Below are positions 10,039 to 18,765 of a DNA stretch of 64,000 bases, piece after piece. Within the stretch, counting starts at the first letter, position 1; every line of letters starts with the position of its first letter. The DNA comes from Pelagomonas calceolata. Its lineage: Eukaryota > Sar > Pelagophyceae > Pelagomonadales > Pelagomonadaceae. The stretch spans positions 2,046,001-2,110,000 of the forward strand of contig CAKKNE010000006.1 in assembly GCA_918797485.1 (NCBI GenBank). The letters are read 5' to 3'. The notes under the pieces are model-generated. The model was not told the origin of the DNA and searched no databases. It worked only from the letters and a program-made list of their open reading frames with translations. A program made the position numbers and the translations under genes.

Positions 10039-11780
10039 ATGTCCGCGCCCCGGACCCCCGGTGGCGAAAGAGACCAGCCTCCTCAACCTGTCATGGCCGG
10101 CGCGTTGGCCGCCCAGCCGGCGCCGGCGCCCGCCGCCGCCGCCGACGCGGTCGAGCGGTAGAACGTCATCCTAGCGCATGTCAAGGACGTCGACAAGGAG
10201 GTCGCGCGCGAGCACGAGCAGGTCGCCGCCAAGGTCTCGACGACGGACGAAAACGGGTCCTGGATCCTCGCGTCGGTCGTGCGCTACGACGCGACGTCGG
10301 ACGCCTACGCCGTGCAGGACGAGGACGACCAGAAGATCCTGGAGCTGCCGGCATCGCGCATCCGCCGCCTGGGCGTCCCCAACGGGCTGCAACCGGGCGA
10401 ACGCGTCGTGGCCCTGTACCCCGACTCGACGACCTTCTACCAGGCGACGGTCGCCGAGGCGCCCCGCAGGCGCGACGTGGCGCTCGCCTTCGACGACGAC
10501 GAAGACGACGACGAAGACGACGACACTGGGAGGATACTGCTCCGAAGAGTCTCGCTGCGCCACGTGCTGCGCGAGCGGCCTACGGTCTCGCGCGGTGTCA
10601 TCAAATGCCTTTGTGATGCCGTCGAGGCATCGTGTCGATGGTCGTCAGTGGTGCCATCGCACCAGCGGCACCGGGCCAGCAGCCCGTGGCCTTCCAAGAC
10701 ATGGCGCAGCAGAACCGGCCCAGAAGCGGTTCCGTCGATTTGGACGCGCCGCCGCCGCCCAAGCCCAAGAAGCGCACGAAGCGCAACAAAGTAGAGTACA
10801 ACACGGGCGACCGGATTCGAGTGGTCGAGCACGCCAAGTACCAGGGCCGATTGGGCACGGTGGTCAAGAGGACCGTGGCCTGGGTCGAGGTCCACCTCGA
10901 TTCATTACAACCGGGCGAGAAGGAGCTCACGGCGTCGTTCCGGAAGAAGGATTTGGTGTTATTGAATGACGCCGGCGACGCGGCTTTAACGGAGGCGGCG
11001 TTACCTCCGCCGCCGCCGCCCGCGCCGGCGCCGGCGCCGAGCCCCGCCGCCGCCGACAAGGTGGACGACGACGACGACGAGGAGGCCGAGGCGGCGCCGG
11101 CGCCGGTGTCCACGCCGGGCGCGCCGATCCGCGTGCGCACGGCCGGCGGCCGCGAGGCCATTGTCTTAGAGAAGATGCAGCGCGGCTGGTTTCGCGTCGA
11201 GCTTGATCAGAATGCGAACGACGAGGGCGGCGCGGGCGAGCGCAAGTCCATGAGAATGCCGCACGGCTTCGCGCCCGGCCAGGACCATTTGCTGGACGCG
11301 GCGCCCCAGGCGGCGGTCGTCCCGAAGCCCAAGGGCTCGTCCTCCAAGGGCCGCAAGTCCGTGCAGCAAACGGTGCCGGGGCCCGTGCCCGTGGGCGCCG
11401 TCCAGGCCATCACGGCGGGCGGCCGCGTCGCCACGATTTTAGAAAGGAAGCAGCGCGGCTGGTTCGCGGTCGAGCTCGACGGCAGTGCGAACGACGAGGG
11501 CGGCGCGTTCGAGCGCAAGTCCATGCGAAGGCCCATGTTCGCGCCGGGCCAGGATAGTGTCCTGGACAGCGCGCCCGACGCGATGCCGTACGCGCCGCCG
11601 CACTACTACCACGCGCCGCCACCGCCTGGTGTGCCGGTCGCGCAACCCGCGGCGCTACCCGGCGCCGCTCAAGGCGCTCCGAACGCGATGTCGCCCGCGG
11701 ACATGGCGGCGGCCTTCGCGCAGTTCCAGCAGTTCCAGCAGTTCCTGCAGATGCGCGGCGCGTTACCGCCCCAGTCCTAG
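10039..11780 (+). CDS. SGF29-like Tudor protein with KOW-like domain and two shared modules (spliced; 5' end uncertain)
   Basis: Bases 10162-10594 encode an SGF29 C-terminal double Tudor: GSWILASVVRYD, YAVQDEDD, VVALYPDSTTFYQATV and FDDDEDDD are its hallmark strings. SGF29 reads H3K4 methylation in SAGA-type acetyltransferase complexes. The frame continues after a 71-nt intron (10595-10665, phase 1) into a KOW/Tudor-like segment (VEYNTGDRIRVVEHAKYQGRLG, ~10780-10965) and two copies (~11125-11300, ~11395-11575) of the module seen in the preceding gene. It ends in a Gln/Pro-rich tail. The 5' end is odd: the ATG at 10039 is in frame with the Tudor domain but a TAG lies at 10159-10161. A GT at about 10061 to the AG at 10173-10174 would remove it and keep frame. 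Otherwise the copy is broken. Confidence 0.72.
10595..10665 (+). other. Inferred intron in the SGF29-like gene
   Basis: GT...CAG, 71 nt, phase 1. Removing it fuses the SGF29 Tudor frame to the KOW/module frame. It contains CGTGTCGATGGTCGTC, a variant of the GTCGAYGGCG core seen in several other introns of this window. Confidence 0.6.
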
Positions 11781-11894
11781 GTGACATCCCTCCCGCCCCT
11801 CCCCCGTATACAGTACGTTGACTCGAGTGTGCCACAAGAACTTCGTGGTTATGGTATTCGTCGGAGGGATGGGGGTTCGACACGGCACAAAGTT

Positions 11895-12515
11895 CTACTT
11901 CTTCTTGCTGCGCGTGGATCGCTTCGCCGGGGACTTCTTCGCGGCCGGCTTCTTGGCCGGAGACTTCTTGGCGGCCGTCTTCTTTTTGGCGGGGCTCTTC
12001 GCCTTCGAGGCCGGCTTCGCGGGACTCTTCTTGGCGGCCGGCTTCCTTGGCGACGCGGCCTTCTTCGCGGGCGACCTGTGCGTTGACCGGTGAGGCTCGA
12101 TCGCGTCGCATATTCTACGCAGCTCCGCACTTCTTCGCGGCGGGCTTGGCCGCGGGCTTCGCGGGCGACTTCTTCGCGGCCTGCGTAGAGAACGTGTCGA
12201 TGGCGCGACGACAGACAATGGAACACGGGGCCGCGCGGGCTTCTTGGGCGACTTCGCGGCGGGTTTCTTGGGCGTCGCCTTCTTCGGCGCGGGCCTGCTC
12301 GTAAACGCGTCATGGGAATAACATAGAAATCGCGTCCGGACGCCGCATGCTACTTCTTGGGGCTCTTCTTGGCGGCCGGCTTCTTCGCGGGCGACCTGTG
12401 CGGGGACCGGTGAGGCTCGGTCGCGTCGCATATTCGACGCGGCTCCGCACTTCTTGGCGGCCGGCTTCTTGGCGGCGGGCTTCTTGGCTGCGGGTTTTCG
12501 CTTGGCGGCGGCCAT
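11895..12515 (-). CDS. Histone H1-like lysine-rich protein (five exons)
   Basis: ATG at 12515. Inferred exons on the minus strand are 12515-12451, 12395-12354, 12294-12237, 12180-12131 and 12075-11895, giving 131 residues. The spliced product is almost entirely Lys-Ala-Pro-Ser with repeated KKSPAK/KKPAAK units, like linker-histone tails or dinoflagellate/bacterial HC-type proteins. No winged-helix globular domain is visible. Reading straight through gives nonlysine stretches exactly at the four introns, and removing them restores the repeat in every case. It probably condenses DNA in the nucleus. It is paralogous to the gene at 58263, with one intron at the same codon context. Confidence 0.8.
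   Translation of the reverse strand: MAAAKRKPAAKKPAAKKPAAKKCGAASNMRRDRASPVPAQVAREEAGRQEEPQEVACGVRTRFLCYSHDAFTSRPAPKKATPKKPAAKSPKKPARPRVPLSVVAPSTRSLRRPRRSRPRSPRPSPPRRSAELRRICDAIEPHRSTHRSPAKKAASPRKPAAKKSPAKPASKAKSPAKKKTAAKKSPAKKPAAKKSPAKRSTRSKKK
12076..12130 (-). other. Introner-like intron D of the H1-like gene (55 nt)
   Basis: Starts GTGCGGAGCT and ends CGCACAG on the minus strand, again splitting AAG AA|G in phase 2. It is a near copy of intron A 320 bases away. Confidence 0.75.
12181..12236 (-). other. Intron C of the H1-like gene (56 nt, probably GC-AG)
   Basis: GCGCGGCCCC...CTACGCAG, phase 0, containing GCGCCATCGACACG (reverse complement of the GTCGATGGCG core). A GT donor at 12224 (44 nt) would also keep frame. 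The GC donor gives the cleaner KKPAAKK join and the size typical of its neighbours. Confidence 0.6.
12295..12353 (-). other. Intron B of the H1-like gene (59 nt)
   Basis: GTAGCATGCG...GAGCAG, phase 2 after CCCAAGAA. Its internal CTATGTTATTC and ACGCGTT strings recur in the intron at 58576-58624 of the second H1-like gene, with matching flanking exons, so the two are homologous. Confidence 0.75.
12396..12450 (-). other. Introner-like intron A of the H1-like gene (55 nt)
   Basis: On the minus strand it starts GTGCGGAGCC and ends CCGCACAG, interrupting AAG AA|G (phase 2). GTGCGG and CCGCAC are terminal inverted repeats. It is identical to intron D at 50 of 55 positions and has the same length. 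Confidence 0.75.
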
Positions 12516-13267
12516 GGCTGATGTGTCTCAGTACCTAGCGAGGGGGCGAGAGCGTTGGCGGTCGACTCGCGACCCGCGGCGCCTCAGAACGACGCGACGG
12601 CCGGGAGCACTTGCGCGCGCGCACGACCCGGGAACCGTGCCGCGCGCAAGCCCCCCGCCGCACCGGGCTCGCCACGGCCCACTGGTGCGCAGACGCAGCG
12701 CAACAGCAATTGGCGCGACGACCCGGCGGCGCGTCGCGGTCGACGCGCCAAGAAAAGGCAGCGTCGTCGCCAAGGCATTGTCCGCGTGACCGCGGGGTGT
12801 GTCTCCAGCTGATCCAGCGTTCTCGCTGCGGCCCGAGTGGGTTTATCCACGTGACCCGTGCGCTGATCGGGTCAATGCTTGGAGGGCTTTTACAGCGCGC
12901 TGCGCAGCAAAATGGATCGCCGCAGCGCGTCTATTGGAAGCCAGGTTTGTGTGTAAAAGGTTTGCGTCGACGCTGATTGTGAAACGGGTCTAGCGGAGCC
13001 TGCAAGCGTGCACTTTTAGCAAGAGGAACAGGCAAGGCAGAGCCAGACGCGCTGCACTTGGACCCCCCCCCTCGGCACGGACACCTCCTACGCGATCCAT
13101 CACGCCAAGTCCCGGCCCCACCCGCCTCGAACTACCCCAAAACGACGGGTCCCAGGCGTCGCGACGCCGCAAATGAAGATCGCGCGCGGTCGGAGACGAC
13201 GGCAACCCCACCCCTCCGCCCCGGGCTGCCCCCTCTACAACACCCCATAAAAAACACACAAAACAAC
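12516..13267. other. Intergenic region upstream of the H1-like gene
   Basis: 752 bases between the 5' end of the H1-like gene and the 3' end of the CDPK gene. Short frames here have random-looking, Arg-rich translations and no recognisable domain. Pyrimidine- and C-rich tracts occur near 13063-13075 and 13200-13230. Confidence 0.5.
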
Positions 13268-14912
13268 CTAGAACATCGGCGCCACGTCCTCGAGCGAATC
13301 GACGGAACCAGAAGCGCCAGAACGCATCACTCTAGAAAACTCCTCATAATCGACGTGGCCGTTCCGCTTCAAATCCCCGTCCTGCATGAGCGTCTCCACG
13401 AGCTCGTCGGAGGCCCGCGACCCTAATAACGATCGCAAGTTCTCCCTCGAGATAACCCCGCTATCGTCGTGGTCCATCCGATCGAACGTATCTTGCAAGA
13501 CTTCTTCATTGAGCAACTCGTGGGCCTCCAACGTCGCCGCTAAGAACTCGTGGTAGTGGACCTCGCCACTGCTATCATGATCCAACTTCGCGAAGACGTC
13601 TTTGGTTGGGGTATCGAGCTCGGCCACGCCGAGCGCCGCACACAGCTCCTTTTCATTTATCGTACCACTGGCATCAGTGTCTATTTTGAGAAATTCTTCC
13701 CTTAGCTTTTTTACCGATCTTTTATCGGTCTGCGCCGCCGCTATTATTAAGGCCGCCCGTTTCAGCTCCGTATAGGAGCCATATCTTTTGAGAGAGGACT
13801 CGAGCTCCGGGGCGAGTCGCGGGCTCTTGTCCCGCTTCTCCGTCGTCGCAGGAACATTCGTGTCGATGTTGACCGGCCGCAGGGCCTCGGGCCGCCAGTC
13901 GGCGAGGCCTGCGGGACGAAGCGTCGATGGCGTAACGGGAAACGGACGCCGCGCCCGCACAGTACTTCAACGCCGCGTCGGCCGCCCACCGCAGGCCCGG
14001 GTGCGGTCTTAAACATTTAAACACGAACGCTCTTCCGGGCCGCGACATGGTCGCGATGCGCCCCCAGTCGCAGTCGCCCGCTTCTAATCTTCTGAGAGCT
14101 TTGGGGTCGTCCCTACGGTCGTCTCTGAGGAACGGGTCCCGATCACCTACTAATCGATACACCATGGCACCAATGGACCACACGTCGGACACCATGAGGT
14201 ACTCCTCTCCTCTTATGACCTCTGGTGCTGCTGTGGACGTGGTGCCCGCAGCTTTAATGCCCGTCCTCGAACCATCTAGCGATTGCGGGAAAACCCTAGA
14301 CAGTCCAAAATCCACAATCGTGACGTGCCAGTCTTGTTGATCAGTAACCATGACGTTTTCTAGTTTCAAATCTCGGTGGAGGACCCTCCTCGCGTGTAAG
14401 TACGACACCGCCCGTAGGATCTGCTCCGTGGCTTTATAAACTTTACTTTCAGTGAGCTGCCCGCAGAACTCCGCCAGCTCCCGGCCCTCGCAGTACTCCA
14501 TCACCAGCACCAAGCGAGTGGGCTCCCAGAAGGCCTCCCTTAAATGGACTATGCTGGGGTGATCGACCTTGCGCAGCACGTCGATCTCGTGCCGCAGCTC
14601 GTTCCGCGTCGCCTCATCTAGTCTCAATCTCCCATTGTGCCGCATGTAATCTAAAGCTTTCATCGCGAAGACGCTTTCGCTCTTGACGCGTTGTAGGTTG
14701 TTCCGAGACGGCGTCCTCTCAATACTTCGATTGCCGTCCGCCTTCCGGCGGCACAACGCCACAGTGCCGAAGCTACCACTGTTTAGGTCCTTCAGCAACT
14801 CATAGACCTCGCAGAACTTGCGGCCGCTTCTTTCCCAGACGAGCTGCTCTCGAAAGTCGCGCTTCTGGGGCGACGGCGGCTTTTGCTGTTGTTTCGACGG
14901 GGCGCAGCCCAT
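13268..14912 (-). CDS. Calcium-dependent protein kinase (CDPK)
   Basis: ATG at 14912. Exons 14912-13961 and 13908-13268 give 530 residues, the normal CDPK length. The N-terminus MGCAPS predicts N-myristoylation and palmitoylation. Kinase motifs visible: glycine loop NSGSFG (~45-50), ATP-binding VFAMK, catalytic HRDLKLENV, metal-binding VDFGLS and AAPEV. The activation segment GTTSTAAPEV departs from the usual GTPYYxAPEV. Four EF-hands follow (IDTDASGTINEKE, LDHDSSGEVHYHE, MDHDDSGVISREN, GDLKRNGHVDYEE). It should phosphorylate targets on Ca2+ signals, probably at membranes. A 52-nt intron joins kinase and regulatory halves in phase 1. It is divergent from the gene at 15504. Confidence 0.94.
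13909..13960 (-). other. Introner-like intron of the CDPK gene (52 nt)
   Basis: Minus strand GTGCGGGCGCGG ... TCCCGCAG. The ends form an inverted repeat (GTGCGGG/CCCGCA) of the same type as introns A and D of the H1-like gene. It carries ACGCCATCGACGC. Splicing in phase 1 restores one 530-residue CDPK frame. Confidence 0.75.
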
Positions 14913-15503
14913 GGTGCCGTGATGGATGCGTCGTTTGCTGGTTGCGCTGCGGCAGCGTTTCGGCCGCTGCCGCCCATGTAAAATGAGGCTCACAAAACAC
15001 TGCGAGGTGCAGCCCCGAACCTGCGCGGCGCGCGTCCCTATGGTGCGCGGCGTACGGGTCGCGACGGGTCGGCGGCCGCCGCGACGGCTCGTCCGCGCTT
15101 GGATGGTGCTTCCCGCGCGCGCGTCTCGGGCCTGCCAACAGCGACCGGCGCCGCGGCGACCCTTCCTGTTTCCTTGTCCTTGGCAAGCCCCGGACCCTTG
15201 CGGTACGCCGCCGCAGCGAGCCGAGCCCTCGACTCGCAGCATTTTGGCACCTGATCGTCTTTGCCAAAACCGCGACTGCAAAACGAGACTGCAAGGTAGA
15301 GCAGGGCTGTTCATCGCTCTCTGAGAACGTGACCTTGTAACGTGGGCCCAAAAGCGCGGCGTTTGCGCTGCCGTCGCGGCATAGGAAACCGAGTGCCTGC
15401 CTCAAAAGGCTCCCAGGGAGCGCGCGCGGCGAGCGGAAGCGCCGCCGCAGCCGCCAAACAGCCGCGCGGTGACCCGTGAAGGCGCCGCCAACAGCTGCGC
15501 ACG
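14913..15503. other. Divergent upstream region, CDPK and Tudor-like gene
   Basis: 591 bases with no supported coding sequence. It should hold the promoters of both flanking divergent genes. No copy of the GTAAGACACTAG motif was seen. Confidence 0.5.
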
Positions 15504-16142
15504 ATGGACGTCGACGACGAGGACGACCCGGCGCTCGCCATCGCCCCGAAAAAAAAGAAGCTTGAGGACGGGCTCGCGCGGCGCATCTTCGCCGAGGATC
15601 GGTTCCGAGAGTTACAAAAGCAGAACCACGGGGAATTACATGATTTCGAGGCCGTGGAAGCTAGGTCGATCTGCGACGACGAGCTGCGAGTTTTGAAACA
15701 ATCGCTGCAGGACGCTCTACAACGAAAGCGCGACCACCTCGTCAAACTCAAAGATGCGGCATCGGAAAGAGCCGACGCGCTGGAGAAGGGCGAATCGAAA
15801 CCGGGCGATCCGCAATTTCTCGTAGCACCGGTCGACCTCGGGGCGACGGACGCCGAATGTAGATCTGATCTAAGGCAGATCCTCGCGGACACCGTGCCGC
15901 GTCCACCTACCGTCGACGAGGACGGCACAACTTTATTCAGAGTGGGCCAGACCCTCAGTATCTTCTCGAAGCCGCGCCAGGCGGAGTTCCTCGGAACGTT
16001 GACGTCCATCGACCAGGCGCGCCTGACGCTCGTCCAGGAGGACGGCCACGAGCTCAAGTTCTCGCTGGCGGATCTGCAGTCTCGGAGCCTCGTCGCGTCT
16101 TTAGCTGGTCCTGCGGAGACGCCCGCCCGGGCGGCTAACTAG
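15504..16142 (+). CDS. Coiled-coil protein with C-terminal Tudor-like segment, unrecognised family
   Basis: A 212-residue frame from an ATG. An acidic/basic N-terminus (MDVDDEDD, KKKK) could be a nuclear localisation signal. Residues ~25-110 are strongly helical and charged, probably coiled coil (LRVLKQSLQDALQRKRDHLVKLK). Residues ~145-195 read like a small beta-barrel (LFRVGQTLSIFSKPRQAEFLGTL, ARLTLVQEDGHELKF). The order coiled coil then barrel resembles SDS3/BRMS1- or SGF29-like chromatin complex subunits, but this is a guess from layout only. Confidence 0.65.
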   Translation: MDVDDEDDPALAIAPKKKKLEDGLARRIFAEDRFRELQKQNHGELHDFEAVEARSICDDELRVLKQSLQDALQRKRDHLVKLKDAASERADALEKGESKPGDPQFLVAPVDLGATDAECRSDLRQILADTVPRPPTVDEDGTTLFRVGQTLSIFSKPRQAEFLGTLTSIDQARLTLVQEDGHELKFSLADLQSRSLVASLAGPAETPARAAN

Positions 16143-16393
16143 AATTACTCTTAGTGTCCTTACCCGCGCGGCGTACATGAGGCTCCCCAGCGTCTTGGCC
16201 CCGTCCGGGTCGCGGCCGTTCGCCGCCCACTCCTGAGTGACTCCTCGATTGCTCGCGAGCGCGCGCAGCGATGGCGTGCGGGTGGCCGCAGCCCCCTCCA
16301 CGCCGACGGCGCGGGACGAGATCACACAGCCACTGTTTCTACGGCTGTAGCCACCGGCACGCCGCCGGCGCAAAGATCACACAGTCACTCTTA

Positions 16394-17215
16394 CTACGGC
16401 TCCTTGTTCGCCCCCTTCCGTTTAGCGTCGTCCTTCAGCGCCCTTCTAACAAAGTCCGCCGCCGCCGCCGCGTCGGCCAGCGTACTATCGAGCCGCGCGG
16501 CCTCGTCGTAGCACCGGAGGGCCTCCTCGAGCCTCCCCCTCTCTTGATGGACGATGCCGAGGTTGAAGTGGGCATCGGCATACCCAGGTTCCAGAGATAT
16601 GGTCCGCGAGAAGTGCCTCGCCGCTTTATCTAAATCACGTCTAGCATGACAAGCACTGCCCAGATTGTAGTGGCCGATCGCGCACGTGTCGTCGCGTTCG
16701 ACGACTTTTTCGTACGTCCGGATAGCTCGCGCGACGTCGTCCATCTGCATGTAGCAGTTCCCGACGTTGATCGCCGCGTCGGCGTCGTGCGGCGCGACCC
16801 GTAAAGCATCATCAAAACACCTTATCGCGTCGTCGAACTGACGTTGCTCCTCGTAGACGTATCCCAGGTTATATAACGCGCCGTGGTTCGTCGGGTCCAG
16901 CGAGAGGACCCTTCTATAACAGTCCGCGGCATCATCTAAATCGCCTCGATCCTGCAACGCCGTGCCGAGGTGGAGTAGGACATCTGCTCGAGAAGGATCT
17001 AGTTTCGCCGCCCTCGTGAACTGCGCTACGGCGCTATCTAAATCACCTCTACTGTGGCAGTCGACGGCTTTCGCCCAGTACCTCTGGGCGAGGTCGCGGT
17101 CGGCGGCCGTCGGCTGCTCCGTGGACGGTGATGCTCCGAGCAGATGCGACGTCTCCGAGGCCTGCAGGTAGTCGGGCTTGCGGCCGGGGAGGCAGCAGCA
17201 GACGGAGCGGAACAT
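16394..17215 (-). CDS. TPR repeat protein
   Basis: 273 residues from the ATG at 17215. The N-terminus MFRSVCCCLPG is Cys-rich and could be palmitoylated. Residues ~40-255 hold about six consecutive 34-residue tetratricopeptide repeats, e.g. ADVLLHLGTALQDRGDLDDA, GALYNLGYVYEEQRQFDDAI and ADAHFNLGIVHQERGRLEEA. It has the OGT-like TPR consensus but no catalytic domain. It most likely acts as a scaffold or adaptor; partners cannot be told from the sequence. It is divergent from MYND-1. Confidence 0.88.
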   Translation of the reverse strand: MFRSVCCCLPGRKPDYLQASETSHLLGASPSTEQPTAADRDLAQRYWAKAVDCHSRGDLDSAVAQFTRAAKLDPSRADVLLHLGTALQDRGDLDDAADCYRRVLSLDPTNHGALYNLGYVYEEQRQFDDAIRCFDDALRVAPHDADAAINVGNCYMQMDDVARAIRTYEKVVERDDTCAIGHYNLGSACHARRDLDKAARHFSRTISLEPGYADAHFNLGIVHQERGRLEEALRCYDEAARLDSTLADAAAAADFVRRALKDDAKRKGANKEP

Positions 17216-17448
17216 TTCTTTTGCGGTGCGTCGGCGGCGCGTCGGCGGCGTCGGCTGCGCGGCTTCGCGTGCGCACAGGCTGGGAGAGCACTGTTCCCAA
17301 AATGCCGGCGGCGCCCCTCTCGGCGCGTGATTTTTTTTGCCAGCAGCAATGAGCGCAGCAATGAGTAGTTACGTGAACGGCGTAGACGCGAAATCGCTGC
17401 GTCGTCGGCACGTTCGTAGGCGTAAAAGCCTTGAATTATTGTCTCGTA

Positions 17449-17476
17449 GCTAGCGGTCCGTAAGACACTAGCAAAT
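17449..17476 (+). promoter_or_regulatory. Promoter-proximal motif copy 2
   Basis: GCTAGCGG, TCC, then GTAAGACACTAGCAAAT, ending 67 bases before the MYND-1 ATG and oriented toward it. The rest of the 17216-17543 divergent region shows nothing recognisable. Confidence 0.6.
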
Positions 17477-17543
17477 ACAGGCTTAGCAGGCGAGAGCGCT
17501 TTGCATCGTAAGGCTGCCCCCGAGCGATTTGACCATATACGAG

Positions 17544-18725
17544 ATGATCCTCACGCAGTGCGCCGTCTGCGCCGCCGAACTTGGCTTGTCGTTGGGGAAG
17601 AAATGCGGCCGCTGCAGCACACGCTACTGTGGGCCCGAATGCCAGAAACAACACTGGGAGGGAGGCGGCCATGACAAGATCTGTAAATTAATAAAAAAAG
17701 CTGGCGGCGCCGAGGCATACAACGCAAATAAGAAGTACACAGCGGCCGTCGCGGTCGCGGCGACGGCGTGCGCGGAGGACACGAAGGGGCAGACGTGCTA
17801 CATCTGCACGCAGGCCCTCCATTGGAAAACAAAGGAGGGTCTTGTGCGCGGGTGCTCGTGCCGCGGGACGGCGGGCTTTGCGCACGTGTCGTGTCTGGCG
17901 GAGGAGGCGAAGATCTTGTACGACGAGGCCGAGGAGAACAATTTAGACAACAAGGTGTTGAATGAGAGGTTTGGGCGGTGGCACACGTGCAGCCTGTGCG
18001 AGCAAAATTACCACGGCGTCGTGGAGTGCGCGCTTGGGTGGGCGTGCTGGAAGACATACGTCGGGCGGCCGGAGACTGACTGGGCTCGGAAATTCGCGAT
18101 GACGCTGCTTGCGAACGGTTTGTCCGCTGTAGACCACCACGAGGACTCGTTGCACGTGCAAGAGGCCGAGTTGTCTATGCGGCGGCGCCTTGGCGCATCG
18201 GAAGGCGACCTGCTCGTGGTGCAGGGCAATCTTGCGGGCACGTATAATCAGCTTGGACGACATGAAGAGGCCCTAAGCATAAAACGAGACGTATACTTCG
18301 GATGTTTGCGGCTCAATGGCGAAGAACATGAAGCCACCATCATAGAAGCCCTCAACTACGCGATGACCCTTGCTAGTCTCCAGCGCTTCGAAGAAGCCAG
18401 GTCACTGTTGCGCAAGACGATACCCGTGGTCCGGCGTAGTCGCGGAGAGAATAGTGAGAACACGCTCAGGATGAGGGGTTTGTACGCGACGGCGGTCTAC
18501 CTAGACGAAGGCGCCACGCTCGACGATCTCCGCGAAGCCGTGACGACGCTCGAGGAGACGGAACGGACCGCGCGGCGCGTGCTCGGCGGCGCGCATCCGC
18601 TCACAACGCTGACTGAGGGCCATTTGGGACTCGCGCGAGAAGCGCTCCGCACCCGCGAAAGCACAGGCGACGTCGAGTCCCTCCGCGAGGCCGTGGAGGC
18701 GATGACGCCGCCGGGTGACGCGTAA
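17544..18725 (+). CDS. MYND zinc finger / RING-CH-like / TPR protein (family copy 1)
   Basis: 393 residues; the ATG at 17544 was chosen because all four family copies begin MxLxQCAxC there. The MYND finger spans residues 6-47 (C6,C9,C21,C24,C29,C33,H43,C47). Residues ~85-155 hold a second Cys/His cluster resembling RING-CH: CYIC, GCSCRGTAGFAHVSCL, then W-x-x-CSLCEQ. The remainder is helical with kinesin-light-chain-like TPRs (NLAGTYNQLGRHEEALSIKRDVY). RING-CH domains often act as E3 ubiquitin ligases and MYND fingers bind proline-rich peptides, but activity here is inferred. Three further copies lie within 35 kb. Confidence 0.88.
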   Translation: MILTQCAVCAAELGLSLGKKCGRCSTRYCGPECQKQHWEGGGHDKICKLIKKAGGAEAYNANKKYTAAVAVAATACAEDTKGQTCYICTQALHWKTKEGLVRGCSCRGTAGFAHVSCLAEEAKILYDEAEENNLDNKVLNERFGRWHTCSLCEQNYHGVVECALGWACWKTYVGRPETDWARKFAMTLLANGLSAVDHHEDSLHVQEAELSMRRRLGASEGDLLVVQGNLAGTYNQLGRHEEALSIKRDVYFGCLRLNGEEHEATIIEALNYAMTLASLQRFEEARSLLRKTIPVVRRSRGENSENTLRMRGLYATAVYLDEGATLDDLREAVTTLEETERTARRVLGGAHPLTTLTEGHLGLAREALRTRESTGDVESLREAVEAMTPPGDA

Positions 18726-18765
18726 TTTACTAGAGAAAAACAAGCAAACTTATATGTACATGACT

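Noticed and set aside
12555-12976. Overlapping frames upstream of the H1-like gene
   Set aside because: Composition is random and Arg-rich, with no domain and no plausible start context.
13722-13960. Kinase and EF-hand frames as two genes
   Set aside because: A 52-nt GT-AG intron joins them into one CDPK of standard length and domain order.
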